The notes: generated from the sequence alone by a model not told the origin. A stretch of DNA of 63,578 nt from Zarea fungicola (GCA_900169235.1 FWCC01000415.1:1-63578); one strand, 5' to 3'; counted from the first letter of the stretch, positions 11,387-22,838 are shown. Translations and numbers: made by a program.

Positions 11387-12739
11387 ATGCCGGCTATTCA
11401 GTACAAAATACGACGAAGATTTCATAGATTTCCCCTTTTGCCTGCTGAAATTCGGCATCTTATCTGGTATTTCTGCCTGCCACGCCACATCGTCGACTTT
11501 GACTTTCTGGATGGCATGGTACGCAACGAAAACCAGGACCGTCCTGGAGACATTATGGATAATATGTACAAATGCCGAAAAATTCTCGATGTGAAGTCCA
11601 ACAGAATACCGCCCATTATCATGCGGGTATGCCGAGAGGCCTACGAGGTTGCCCTTCGCCATGGCTCTACTGAAACATCGGGGAAGTTGCCAACGTGGCT
11701 TCAGCCGCGCGTCGACAGGATGCTGTTCTATCACGGTAAAATTAATTGGCAAATCTGGTACTCGGCTCTTGAAGTACATTACGAACACAACAGGTCCAGA
11801 TCGCGTCGACTCGCGGCGGCTTTTGACTGGGCCGACCGCGTGAATATGCCGCTCGCTTTTTATCACCTTGATCTGTATCCATTTGGCTTCGAAAGCTCGC
11901 TAGAGCTCAACCAATGGCAGTCCAATTTCCTTGCGCCGCAGATTGCCTTTTTAAACGAGTTTGCCACTGGGGGACGTTGCCAAGCGTTTCCTTGTGCCGT
12001 CGAAACGATTGTCCTTCATGCTACGCGAGACCAGGCCGCAGACTCTGGCCTCTTTGGCAGACTCGGCGAGGATCTCTGCCAGATGGTTGATGTCGAAGAC
12101 AGCGAGGGGATACAACAGTACTACGAGTTTTGGAGGTTGAGTTCTCCATGCAGGCGCTTGACAGAATATACCATGTCTCCAGAATGGAACTTTTTTCTTG
12201 CTAATGACAACCTACGCAGCGTCGTTGACGACTGGCTAGCCAAGTTTCAGTATGTTTTGCTCGCCGCCGTATGGAAATCGGCATCTACCACTGCGCATCC
12301 GAATGATGCTAAACTGGAAGACGTTTTTTCTCCTCGCTGCTCTTACACTTACTTCCCCGACTTTGACCGCCACCACATTGTAGAGTCGCATCCCTGGGTC
12401 ATTGCGGCCAAGGAATGGCTGCCGACTGTGCTGCCTCGCATCTGCTTCCGACTTTGCTCAGATCTCAGGTGCATTGCGTTTGTGAACCCCGCCAGGACTT
12501 TCAGGAAGCCCTGGCCATCGTTGCCTCGGGCACGAATTTTGGTGCCTCGGGCACGGCGTACGCGCAGGATCCGGCAAAGGAAGCGCTGGAATTTGTCAAG
12601 CTTGCCGTATAAGCAAAGCAGGAAAACGCCACAGAGTATTATTCAACGAGCCCAAGCAATGAAGCATGCTGCCTATTCAGATTGTAGTGAGCCGCCATCA
12701 CCGTGTTATTTATTTTCTCGTGATTTTAAAGCTAGATAG
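11387..12739 (+). CDS. 2EXR-domain protein
   Basis: A single uninterrupted frame of 450 aa. Residues about 13-75 carry the fungal 2EXR signature: 'FPLLPAEIRHLIWYFCLPRHIVDF' followed after a spacer by PPIIMRVCREAYEVAL. These two (E/D)-x-R-like motifs define the family (PF20150), which is widespread and expanded in filamentous ascomycetes and has no established function. The middle region is rich in Trp and aromatic residues. The C-terminus (about 385-430) is strongly basic (RARILVPRARRTRRIRQRKR), consistent with nucleic-acid or nuclear association, although that is inference. It lies next to an F-box/ankyrin gene, as is common in accessory regions. Confidence 0.85.
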   Translation: MPAIQYKIRRRFHRFPLLPAEIRHLIWYFCLPRHIVDFDFLDGMVRNENQDRPGDIMDNMYKCRKILDVKSNRIPPIIMRVCREAYEVALRHGSTETSGKLPTWLQPRVDRMLFYHGKINWQIWYSALEVHYEHNRSRSRRLAAAFDWADRVNMPLAFYHLDLYPFGFESSLELNQWQSNFLAPQIAFLNEFATGGRCQAFPCAVETIVLHATRDQAADSGLFGRLGEDLCQMVDVEDSEGIQQYYEFWRLSSPCRRLTEYTMSPEWNFFLANDNLRSVVDDWLAKFQYVLLAAVWKSASTTAHPNDAKLEDVFSPRCSYTYFPDFDRHHIVESHPWVIAAKEWLPTVLPRICFRLCSDLRCIAFVNPARTFRKPWPSLPRARILVPRARRTRRIRQRKRWNLSSLPYKQSRKTPQSIIQRAQAMKHAAYSDCSEPPSPCYLFSRDFKAR

Positions 12740-12959
12740 AATATACGAAGCGGCGCAGATGAGCTCGCAAGTCTTGAAATAGCTACATATCTCCGGTGAC
12801 ATGTACAAACGTAGAATTGTTGTCCGGAAACCAGTCCTGTGTCTAATTGCAGCCCTTCGTAATCTTCTGAATCAGCCCATCCCTTCTTGGAAGGGCGAGG
12901 GAAATTTTCCTATATCGGAATCTTTTATAGCGTGAAGCCAAATTTGGCCCATTTCTTCA
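12740..12959. other. Short intergenic spacer
   Basis: Contains the 3' flank of the 2EXR gene and probably the decayed continuation of the minus-strand GH18 relic. No motif is clear enough to place. Confidence 0.4.
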
Positions 12960-13411
12960 CCTTGAAAAGAACTTACACCCGGATATTCCCAATCAAGATC
13001 GAATCCTTCGATATTGTGCTAGTAAATTTTATATAAATGGTTGCAAAAATATGAAACATCGGGTCCGTACCTCGTTCATGAAGCTGAGTAGGTTATTCAC
13101 AAATGTGATTCGATTCTGTGGCCGAATGGCATCGCGGAAACGCTGGAATGTGCCATGGCCCGTGGAGAAGTACCAACCGCCAAAGGGAAAATTTTGAAGC
13201 CTCGCATTTGTTTGAACATGTTGAATTGAGACTGCACTGTTGATATGTCAATGGCGAAATCATGGGTGACCTGACCAAAAACAAAGTGCATGTGTGAGAA
13301 GACTTCTAGGATATTCCCAGGGGTCATATTCAAGCATCCACGATTAAAATTGAATGCCCCATAGTAGCTTAACTTCATAAAAAATCTGGGTGCAGCACCA
13401 TTGTTAACCAA
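12960..13411 (-). pseudogene. Relic of a GH18 chitinase (class V type)
   Basis: Minus-strand pieces match the start of a GH18 catalytic barrel. 13411 down to about 13222 reads KLSYYGAFNFNRGCLNM, then SHMHFVFGQVTHDFAIDIS and QFNMFKQMRGFK, the usual beta1-beta2 region. After a frame change, about 13190-13071 reads FGGWYFSTGHGTFQRFRDAI and ITFVNNLLSFMNE. A preserved 52-nt GT-AG intron (13070-13019) then leads to HNIEGFDLDWEYPG at 13018-12977, the catalytic DxxDxDxE motif in the form GFDLDWE. The frameshift, the absence of a start, and the lack of the rest of the roughly 300-residue barrel mark a decayed gene. The N-terminal wording (YY-x-A-F-N-x-N-R-x-C-L-N-M) resembles large subgroup C fungal chitinases. 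Confidence 0.82.
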
Positions 13412-14446
13412 ATCGGTTCAGCAATTGGACATGCAGCCATTGGTGTGCGGTTCGGCCGTCCCAAATCAAAACTGAGCACTGTATGAAGAAATCTCTTTAC
13501 GCCTCGCATTGACCAGGTTCACGATAAACTTAAGTTCGTCTTTCTAGTCATAAACTTATACAATGGTAGCACGCTTATGTTGGCGCCTTAGGATCTTTCT
13601 TCGATATTTTTTCAAAATACTGGCCTGTATTCCACTTCAATCCTATCCTTATCAGTAATATGAAAAGATTTTTCATAAAGGGGTGAAAGTTAATTATGAA
13701 AATCTTTGTAGCAGGCACAGGCTATAGGCTTGTAGCTAGATATTCATGATGAGGGTGCAACGGAGCAAGTAAATATTGCCGCCGGGAAATGACCACCAAT
13801 TTCGTCACGAGGGTATTGCCTTAAGCATTTCAGGGGTGATTTTCGTATCTAGACCGTCAATTTTACATGCGAGTTAGTATGTGCGGTGCGGTTATCACAT
13901 TTTCAAGCCGCCTAGCATGGCCTCTTGCTTATCACGTTTGTAAACCCTATTCTCAACACATGCTCTCACCGGCGAATGACCACCATCCCGTGACTAGCGA
14001 ATTATTTTAACCATGACAGGGTTCAGTTTCTTATCTATATAGCTAAATTTATAGTTATATTCCAGATTCGGAAGCATAGGCACTGCTCGAAATACCGAAA
14101 TTGCGGCTTCCTGCGACTTCCTGCGGCCCCTTTCATCCCCGGCCGGAGCGGGGGATGTGTGGCTACTGCAAAGGCGGGTCCGAGAAAGAAACAACCGGAT
14201 TTGGTAGCATTTCCAACACAGACCCATCAACTAACGATATTTTGGAAGGTGGATATGTTAAGTGCTTTCTTGGTTCAAAGCTTAAGCCACCAACATGTTA
14301 GAGATGAGTAGGTACTTGGAGGGTGGTCGCTCTGTACTTTGAGCTTCGTCAGCAGTTGAAAAAAGGCTTCTCGTATCACAAGTTCAAATATAACCATTGT
14401 GGACATGTTGCACTTATACGATGCTTTAGGTATGTTTGGTTCTAGC
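13412..14446. other. Gene-free, AT-rich stretch
   Basis: Upstream of the GH18 relic no LysM or chitin-binding domain could be read. The remaining sequence is non-coding in all frames apart from short shadows. Confidence 0.45.
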
Positions 14447-14454
14447 TATATAAA
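14447..14454 (+). promoter_or_regulatory. TATA box of the small secreted protein gene
   Basis: TATATAAA, 110 nt upstream of the ATG at 14564, followed by a CT-rich stretch (cttcatctccttcctcc) typical of fungal leaders. Confidence 0.6.
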
Positions 14455-14563
14455 CTGCTTCATCTCCTTCCTCCTAGAGAACTTACCTTCACAGATACTC
14501 TCCGTCAATAAAGCGAATTTCTACTGAGCATATCATTATTCCTTTTACAAGGTCGCCATCAAC

Positions 14564-14965
14564 ATGAAGCTTAGCACCATCGCCACGGCTGTTGCCATTG
14601 CCCACCCGGCTCTTGCCGGCTTTCATATTGTATCTGGAGGAGGATTGAACTTTGGCCAGGCAATTCTTCCCTCGAACAAGTACGCTTGCAAGTGGTACGG
14701 TCAATTTGGCAAACTGACTTCAGGTCAAATAAACACGGACTTCATGGGCTTTGAAGGCAACATCTGCGGTGCTAAAGGTCTCAACTTCTACAAAAAGGGA
14801 GCCACAAATGGCGCAACCTATGTCGGCTACATTAATGGAGGTGATGGGTCTGTCGTCGCAGAGTGCTACCCAAATGGCGGCAAGCAGCCAAATCGTTGTG
14901 GCGTCGGAATCGCTTTCTCTTCTTTCTATGAGGAATATGTTTGTTACTCCTACCTCTGCAAATAA
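14564..14965 (+). CDS. Small secreted cysteine-rich protein
   Basis: An intronless 133-aa frame with a clear signal peptide (MKLSTIATAVAIAHPALA, cleavage near residue 18-19). The mature part is about 115 aa and has six Cys (ACKW, NICG, AECYP, NRCG and the closing pair CYSYLC), enough for three disulfides. It is rich in Gly, Tyr and Asn. I do not recognise a family. The size, secretion signal, even Cys count and strong TATA promoter fit an effector-like or antimicrobial-like small secreted protein, but no activity can be inferred. It sits in the gene-poor accessory zone near a chitinase relic. Confidence 0.8.
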   Translation: MKLSTIATAVAIAHPALAGFHIVSGGGLNFGQAILPSNKYACKWYGQFGKLTSGQINTDFMGFEGNICGAKGLNFYKKGATNGATYVGYINGGDGSVVAECYPNGGKQPNRCGVGIAFSSFYEEYVCYSYLCK

Positions 14966-16414
14966 AGTAAGAACCAACATTTCTTTCAACCAGCTCAAAA
15001 CTGATTTTCTAGTGGCGAGTTCTCCCTCGGTAATTGTCCTGTTTGAGGCGGTGTTATATATGTCACAATGCAGACTGCCGGCGGCATAGAATAAGGCTCC
15101 GTTGGCACTCTTGTCATAAGCCCGAGGCTTACTACTAAGCGAGATAAGAAGCGACGAGCTTAACAGCTTCACTCGTAAGCTCTCCTTTTCAACTTTTCCT
15201 TCTTTCCTTAGCTTTATAATGCTTATACTAGTTGCCTAGTTAGAGTATTTATATACTTAGCTTAGACTATTAGTTATATTCTTATAAAGATGTTTAAATA
15301 TGTAAGCAGTTAGTATCAGCCATGGATTACCAGCAACTAGCTATTAGAGAAGTGACTAGCCCTAAGGGAATTTTACGTAGTTATGACATCTAGTTACTTG
15401 TCAAGGACCTAGAAGGTATATACTGGATGCAAGGGATGACTGGCCACGGCTGGTTATTACTTGATCTTTTTATGTCTATGTGGCCGAGTGGTTACCTAGC
15501 ACCCTCGTCCTTACATACTTATATAACTAATAATGTAAATATTAAAGAAATTAATAAAGAGCTAATACACTTATTCTAAAGAAGTATTTTGACAGCCTGC
15601 AAATCTGAAATCGGGCTCTGAAGTCTGCACGAGCGTAGTATAATCCTCACCTGTGGCGCTTGCATTGTTGCATTTGCGTTCTTTTTATGCCTCGCTGTAC
15701 CATTTGGAGAAGAAGCCTCAGCAAGTTTCCGAATTTGGTCTGTCCATGGTGGCATAGATTTCGTAGGATTCACACGTGGTAGAATTGAAGTAGGATGGCA
15801 GCAGCATTGTTGTGCTGGAACGGCCGCACCACTCTCCAAGAAATAGGCCCTAGTGCCAGTTCAAATTCCCCTTCCATTGTCGCCGGAGAGATAACCTTTC
15901 CTGCACTTAGTCGCAGCATTCTACTAAGAGTAGGAATTGCTACAGTGGTAGTACATCTCGCGTACATGCGGCCACAGATTCGCCATAGTGGTCGGTCCGT
16001 TTGAACCCGCCTACGGTGCTCTCACTGCCTATGGAATGCACCATGTATTAGGCTACAAGACAGGCAAGATTCAACATCGAACATGTCTTGCTTTGTCTAT
16101 AGATTCGGTAGACTAACTAAGCAACATAGTCCAGGCTCAGCTCACTCTATTTAGTTCTCAGCAGCCTGGGAGAATATAAGGCAGGATTATGTACGCCTGT
16201 GAGGACTTTAAGAAAGGAGTGCTTGTATTCACGATATGTGCAGGTAGGTCCTATGTAGCTGAAGGAATTATCGCTGGCTTCTCCCAGCGAGGTCGAAGCC
16301 AGCTCGGATCTATATACCCGGTCCTTCATCACGTGCCTTATATCGTCAGGCTCCGGTGATACCTTCATCGGTGTCCTGACAACGCCTTAGCCAAGTCAAA
16401 TTCGACTGTAACTA
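14966..16414. other. 1.4-kb gene-free stretch including a TA-rich segment
   Basis: About 15180-15600 is strikingly rich in TA dinucleotides with loosely repeated words (ctagtt, tatatactta, ttagtta), the look of old repeated DNA altered by RIP. No transposase frame survives. A GC-richer part at 15600-16000 shows only short unrecognised frames. Confidence 0.45.
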
Positions 16415-17451
16415 TTATAGACCCGCTTTAAGCTTTCTTGGTTTCTCCATTCGTGGAATCATAGCCACCACTTGTGTTGATGTCGCAACAATGTTTCCTT
16501 CGTCGTTGATGACCTGCACATCCATGTCACACCGCCCATTATGTAGTCTCTGCATCCGCGCCACCGTTAATAGCCACTCAACATTTTTAATCTTTTCGTA
16601 AAAATTAACCGTCAGGGACATTGTTGGAATCTTGAATTTGAGCATAGCTTCCCCTAGATTTTTGGCTTCATAATTAAACGGAATAGCAGGAACCTAGCGC
16701 AACTTAATTAGCGGATCAATAGGCTTACTAGGTAGCAAAGGGGGATTACCAGGTCCACTAGCAATAATATGTGCTCTATCTGAAAGAGCCGATTGTCGTC
16801 CAGCTTTGCCCATTGATATCTTGAAGATTGGCCACCGAATGTTGGGCTCCAAAGGGAAGACTCGCCGTCGCTAGGAGTGTAGGCTCTGATTGACGACGTC
16901 GGAGGGCTGGCGTAGTAATACGCTCCATTGCTGCTTCGTGCGCAATCTCTCTCGCGATTTGGCAACGGTTCAATCGCAGGCTGGATGCTCCTACCGCCTG
17001 GCGGCATTTCTAGCTTTCCCAATCGTATGAGCGCTAGGCAATAAGCAGGACCGTCGGTACCTGGTGCTACAATTTCGGTTTGAACTGTCATGGAGCTCTT
17101 TCCCGAATGTAGCTTCCTGAGTGTCACATGGAACAAGCCCTGGGGCACAGGGGATAGGTAGTCGATGTGGATATGCAAAGGATCGAGTGTACCCATCTCG
17201 TCGCTCATCTCCTTGGCATAGCTCTGTGCCGTGGCCACCATGGTAGCCGCACAGAAGCCACCATGCACAGCTTTTGTCCGACCAACACTGCCGCACCAGT
17301 CTGGCGGTGCGAATCCCTCATAGCGTGTGTCCTTGTGTCCCGTCACCCTTTTTGTTTGGATGCTATCGATAAACGGCGTCCTATCAAAGGCCAAGGGTCT
17401 CCAGTCTGGGGTAACGCTGGGATGAGAATTGGGCAAGTGAGCATTGGCCAT
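16415..17451 (-). CDS. Acyl-CoA thioesterase-like protein (double hotdog, 4HBT_3)
   Basis: Two exons, 17451..16750 and 16693..16415, join in phase across a 56-nt GT-AG intron to 326 aa. The ATG at 17451 (MANAHLPNSH) is chosen; the frame extends upstream, but that part is low in coding character. Residues about 20-160 form the first hotdog (FAPPDWCGSVGRTKAVHGGF, then LDPLHIHIDYLSPVPQG and a KLHSGKSSMTVQTEI strand). The second follows after the intron (KFKIPTMSLTVNFYEKI, VEWLLTVARMQRLHNGRCDMDVQVINDEGNIVATS). This is the thioesterase-like superfamily layout (PF13622) seen in many fungal lipid and secondary-metabolism genes. The substrate acyl chain is unknown and no biosynthetic neighbours are present. 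Confidence 0.85.
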
Positions 17452-19201
17452 TGTACGCGTAGGCTTATGCGGTGGATTGGAACAGGATTCTTGAGTACAA
17501 GACAGTTTTGTATAAGCGATGCAATGTGATGCAATGTGATGCAAGTGACAGGGCGGACGAGATGATCTACTTCTCCACTTCTAGGAGTCCTATTTTCTAG
17601 GAGTCCTATTATCCCGCGGCCAGTTAATGAAGACGGGGCAGGGAGAGCTGTTATATAGGGAACATGGAGTGCCACCCAAACTCCCGGTTCAGGACATAAC
17701 TTTGGCAAGAATAGTAAGCGCGGGCTAGTCCGAGGCTCCACAAGAGAGAATACCGGCTCTTTTGGCTTGCAGGCAAACCCAACCACTGGCCTGCTCAGGC
17801 ACTGGGACCGTTACATCTGACTGCTTTTATCTACTCATTGATGAATATCAGGCTCCTCCCTTTGCTTTGTTTGCGACTCTCCCCAGCTGTGATGCCCTCG
17901 AGCTTCCCTTAATTCGCCACACTCTCGGTATCGCTGGTTGCGTAACAGGCGGCATTACAGATAATATTTGTCAGCAGCTAGGAGGTTTGTCGGTTCACTA
18001 GTCATATCCGGGTTTGTCACGCCTGTGTTGCCGTTGAGTTAGACAAATTCCCCACAGAAGGCTAGAAACCAAATATTACTGTATACTATTAAATCATCTT
18101 AAGAAAACAAGTATTTCAGGTTCTGTACAGGTATCTCTCATTTAAGCTATAAATTTAGCATGTAGTTATACTAAGAATAGTTAGCTGAATATCTAGCGTA
18201 ATTCTATCACAGAGCAGATAACAACGGTCCCCCCTGGTAAGTGGTCCTTCCCCACGCCAGTAACACTAGAGCCCGTGAAGTATAGGACTATTTGACATGG
18301 CCGAAATGGGCAGATCGAAAGATCCTATAATGAGCGACTACGTGATTTGAATATTGGGGCGAAGAGTAGAAACTTGGATGTGTCTTGGTATTGAACCACA
18401 AGCGTGGGTAGCTACAAAATTAAAGGATATAAATCATCATAGCTATGACTCTGATACATACGACCATAGATANNACACCGGCTGTTGTATGTTTTTACTT
18501 TTTGGATTTTTTTTTGTGATTCTTGATGATATGTTTTCGACTGTTGATGAAGGAACAAAGTTTGTAAAATAAGACATTTCAGGTGTGGTGTGGTATATGC
18601 AGCCACAAAGCGCCATGCAGCTGCTTTTCTTAGCCTGTTGCCTGCCTACCAGTCAGTGTGGTTGCACAGTGCGGAAGTTACAGCATTCAACCACCCGTCA
18701 TTGGCTCACGTTAGCGGCCAGGCTGCCCTTGAGCATGTCCATGTGCAAGGCAAGGATCTACCCGGCTGATGCTGAATTGGTGTGTGTGTACAATGAAGCG
18801 TGGTCAGCTGTAGCACCGTTATCGGCAGCACAGGGACGCCAATAGGAAGAAGACATTAGTACTAATAGACTGTCATCGATCGATAGTTGCCTCAACCAAA
18901 CCGGGTCACCCCACTTTTCTCCATGCCTCTGTCCCATGTGCCGGTTTCATCATCACCCGACGACGGCTTGGTACGCTCTGCCTCTTCCACATCTCATCAC
19001 CAATCATACGCCCTGTACCATCTTCCTCGCATTGGATATGCGTTTCCATCCCGCAATCTAGCGCAGGTACATATATCGCATCAGCATTCATTAGCAGATA
19101 ATCCTCTGAGCAAACCGTCGGTCATCGACGCTCAATACCGAACCCCGCCCTTGTCGTCATCACACTATCCACAGTCAATCGCGTCCAGCGCGACCGCCGC
19201 C
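17452..19201. other. Intergenic, 1.7 kb, containing an assembly ambiguity
   Basis: Divergent promoter side of the thioesterase gene (minus) and leader of the Tag1-like gene (plus). No independent gene is supported. Plus-strand ATGs in frame with the Tag1-like start exist from 18887, but the upstream peptide is low-complexity Ser/Pro/His and not convincing. Confidence 0.5.
18473..18474. other. Two undetermined bases (NN)
   Basis: The sequence reads 'catagatannacaccgg'. This marks an unresolved position or joined contig ends, so continuity across this point is not guaranteed. Confidence 0.99.
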
Positions 19202-22055
19202 ATGGCGCCTAAAGTCACATCGAAAACCCGCCACGAGGACATCGCCGCCGAGTCGGAGCCTCTCCTCGCCGGCGATTCCAACGGCGCTGGGCCGTCCTAT
19301 GGCTCCCAGGCTCCTGCCGACGATGCCGCCAGTGAGGCTCCCTCGTCCTCATCACAAGCGCCTGCCAAGCCAACGAAAAGTAAACGACGATGGCCATCCC
19401 TGGTTGCTATGCTGCTGCTAGGCATAGTCGTCATCACTGTCATTGTTCTTGGCTTTCTACTCCCACCGGCAGTCCAAACATATATTGAAAAGGCTGTCGT
19501 CTTGGAACCGACTGCGCTTTCTCTCGACTCCATCAGCCTCACGGGCATCAAAGCGAGAGTCCAGGGCAACTTCCGCATGGACGCAACCCGTGTCGAGGAT
19601 CCTACAGCGCGCAGAATCGGCCGAATCGCCATGAGCATCATGAGAACCGTCGGCGCTGAGCAGACCCATGTCAAGCTCTTTGTGCCAAACTACGACAATG
19701 CCATGGTTGGCTCAGCCACTGTCCCCCCTCTGACCCTCAACTTGGTCGATGGCCAAATCACACTTATCGATGTAGTCGCCGATTTGAGTCTTGGTGATAA
19801 TGCCAGCATCAAGAAGATTGTCAACGACTGGCTCACCGGCAAGATTAGCGAGCTCGAGGTCAAAACTGCCACTGCTCTCCAGCTCAAGTCTGGATTCATC
19901 CCCCTCGGAACACATGATGTGGTGGAATCCCTGGTTTTAGAAGGTCAATCTCTCTACAACACCTTTTCCTCCCTGTACTTTGGCGAAAAGTCAATTAGCT
20001 AGATACCCACTCTTGTCTCACCAAAATGTATCCTATTTTTTTTTCCAAGACACGTCTCACAATTTTTGCATCTCATTTAACTTTGCTCATTTGCTGACTG
20101 TTTTGCAGCCAAGGATGCACCCTCGATCCCCGAATATAGCATTGAGCGGCTCAACTTCCACCAAGTCCCCCTTGACCACCAGGGCGGCCAGGGCATTGGC
20201 GCCAATGTCTCAGTATCCGTGCAAAACGACTACCCCATTTCCTTAACAGTGCCCCGCGTTGGCTTTGAGGTCTTGATATCAGGATGCACACCAGACGAGC
20301 CGAAAATTGCAGTTGCTTCTGGTGTATCCAGTGTTATCGAGGTGAAGCCAAAGACTGACATCATCGCCGAGGCACAAGGCTTGGTCAGCAAGCTACCCCA
20401 GAAACTGACACAAGCTTGTCCTACGTCTGAACTATCTCCACTCGACGAGTTCATCAAACATTACCTTGGAGGCGACGATGCCCAAATCTTTGTGCGAGGC
20501 AAACAGCCAAGCGATTCCGAGCTTCCCGATTGGCTTGGAGAGCTGCTCGAGAGCATTACCGTCCCTGTCGAATTTCCTGGAAGCTCCTTCGATAACTTGC
20601 TCCGCAACTTTTCGCTCTCTGATGCCGACTTTTCTTTGCCCAGCCCGTTTGAACCCGAGGGCAGACCACGGGTGTCCGGCACTGTCATTGCGTTTGCTGC
20701 CTTGCCAGAAGGTGTGGATGTCGATCTGGCGGTTGACAGCATTCGATCACAAGGCAACCTCTTTTACAAGGACAAGAAATTCGGCGAGCTGAACCTGCGC
20801 AAGTGGCAAAAGGCCAAGTCGCAACGAGTCGACTCTGACACGGAAGAAATTTTGATGAAAATTTCCTCGCGCGTTGACAACGCACCCATCGATATTACCG
20901 ACGAAAATGTATTTTCCTCCCTCGTGAGCGAGTTTTTATTTGGTAGCGATGACATCATTCTTGATGCCCGCGCCGTACTAGACGTCAAGGTCAACACCGT
21001 CCTCGGTTCCTTGGTGATCAAGCAAGTCCCTGCTCAGGGCAAAGTTCCAGTCAACGGTCCGTCATCCAACTGGTAACCCGCGCTCTACGCGGTTTGCTCC
21101 TTTGTCCCACCCCTCCTTTGCACCCGCGTCACCGGAGTCGGGGTCGTGGCGTCTTTTTCTTTGGTCTCGTCCCCCTTGCGAAAGAGAACGGACGCTGACG
21201 GCCTGAGCAGGGCTCCCAGGGGATCTCTTCAGTGACATTAAACCACACGTTGGGGACATCTGGATCCGCAACACGACGTCAACCTCTGTGCGCGTGGAAT
21301 GCGCAGTAAATTTTACCAATCCGACGCCATATAAAGCGTCTGTACCCTTTATCAATCTGCATATCGTTGCCAATGATAGCATTCTAGCGGAAGTCATTGT
21401 TCAAGATTTGTTAGTTGGGCTAGGAAATGTCACGGATGTGACTGTGAATACGACATGGGATCCAACGGGCTTTGGCGGGGAAAAGGGCCGAAGCGTCGGC
21501 ACCAGGCTTATATCAGACTACCTCTCCGGGAAGAATACCAGCATCACGGTCCGCACCCATCGCGGTACCATTCCTTCGCTGCCAAGCCTCGGCGAAGCAC
21601 TCTCTCGCATCAACCTAACGTTTCCCACGCCTCGCCTCGAGCTACCCCCCGGCGACGACGACGGCGACAACAGCGGCAAAGATACTCTTGGAGGGTTCAT
21701 CCGCGATGCCATTTTTCACGTCTTTAGCTCGTCGGCGACGTTTATCCTTGCTTCGCCTTTGCATCGTAACAGCGTGTACATTGAATACATCAACGCCACG
21801 GCCCTGTACAATCACACGGAGCCGATTGCGACGATTGAGCACAATCAGGAATTTGCCGTGCCGCCGGGCCTCTCGGAGACGCCGAAGCTGGGCGTGCAGT
21901 GGTCGACAGACAGTGTCGGGTACGACAAGATGCGCGAGGCGCTGGGGGGCTCGTTGAAGCTGGATGCACGCGCCAACGTTACAGTGAGGGTGGGAAATTG
22001 GGTCGAGAAGATTGAGTATGAGGGACATGGGATTGGTGCCAAGGTGAGGTTTTAA
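19202..22055 (+). CDS. TAG1: Tag1-like vacuolar membrane protein (DUF3712)
   Basis: Three exons: 19202..19989, about 20109..21056 and about 21211..22055, roughly 860 aa. The N-terminal 70 residues are a cytosolic Ser/Ala/Pro-rich segment with an acidic dileucine-type motif (ESEPLLAG). One membrane span follows (LVAMLLLGIVVITVIVLGFLL). The long lumenal part shows repeated DUF3712 / LEA-like beta domains (LTGIKARVQGNFRMD..., VSGTVIAFAALPEGV, DVKVNTVLGSLVIKQVPAQGKVPV, VRVECAVNFTNPTPYKASVPFINLHI). Yeast Tag1, of the same family, sits in the vacuole membrane and helps terminate autophagy; many databases call such proteins 'pre-rRNA processing'. Oddity: with the donor at 19990 and the acceptor at 20108, exon 1 ends in phase 2 while exon 2 needs phase 1, so one base or one splice site is misread. 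Intron 2 (21057 to 21210 or 21219) has a weak GTCCGT donor. Confidence 0.82.
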
Positions 22056-22838
22056 GTTGACGCAGGTGTCTTTGCTTCTTTTGTCCTTCCGGACGTGTAG
22101 CGTGAAGCCAGACTGTTTTGTTTATGACAGTTCTGGTGCTTGTTTTTTTATTTGGTTGTTTGGCGTGTTATTGAGCGAATGGTACCTTGGATGGTGTTTT
22201 TCATTTCTCTGCCTTTTTGCTGCCTCTTTTATTTTGCCTTTTGGACTTTGGTAATGAACAGAACACTACAGTGAGAGATTAGATTTTTCTCCTTTCTTAG
22301 ACGCCGACATGATTGTCTTTTTTTTTTCTCTTTTGTTGACTGCTTTGCAAATATTTACAAAATATACGATAATACATAGCTATATATAAGACAGGATACA
22401 TAAACATTTTTCAACACTCATTTACAACTTTCCGTTCTTGTCCACAGTAGGAAAGTATCAAGAAAAAAAGTGAAAAAAAGAATGATAGCATTATAATTGT
22501 GTCTAAAAAGAAAGAGTTTTCCCGGGATACTCCAAAACGCACTAGATATATACATGTATGAAAAGGAGCAAATGTCCAAAAAGACAGCTCTGTGTGTGTG
22601 TGTGTGTCTTCATTCAAGTCTTCTTGAAACTTGAAGCCAAAAGCAAAAAAACGCCCATCGCTTTGCGATAATCCTTTTTCCCATGAATTCCAATAACCAA
22701 AAAAAAAAAAAATTTGCCGTGCATGTAATTGCTGTAAAATATACAAATAATCAAAAAGAGTGTGGGAGAATGAAAAGAATGAGACTGTCCCATTCTTCTC
22801 TTTGCAACACGAAAAACAACATAACATTGCATATGTTA
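22056..22838. other. Convergent 3' flanks
   Basis: Lies between the tails of the Tag1-like gene (plus) and the histidine kinase (minus). T-rich and A-rich runs (for example 22320-22332 and 22700-22713) fit 3' untranslated regions. No gene is seen. Confidence 0.5.
22589..22608. repeat. (GT)n microsatellite
   Basis: A short uninterrupted run of about eight GT units in the likely 3' untranslated region of the histidine kinase gene. Confidence 0.9.

Noticed and set aside
18887..19201. N-terminal extension of the Tag1-like protein
   Set aside because: The upstream peptide is Ser/His/Pro-rich and unlike the family; the ATG at 19202 directly precedes the acidic dileucine-type cytosolic tail expected.
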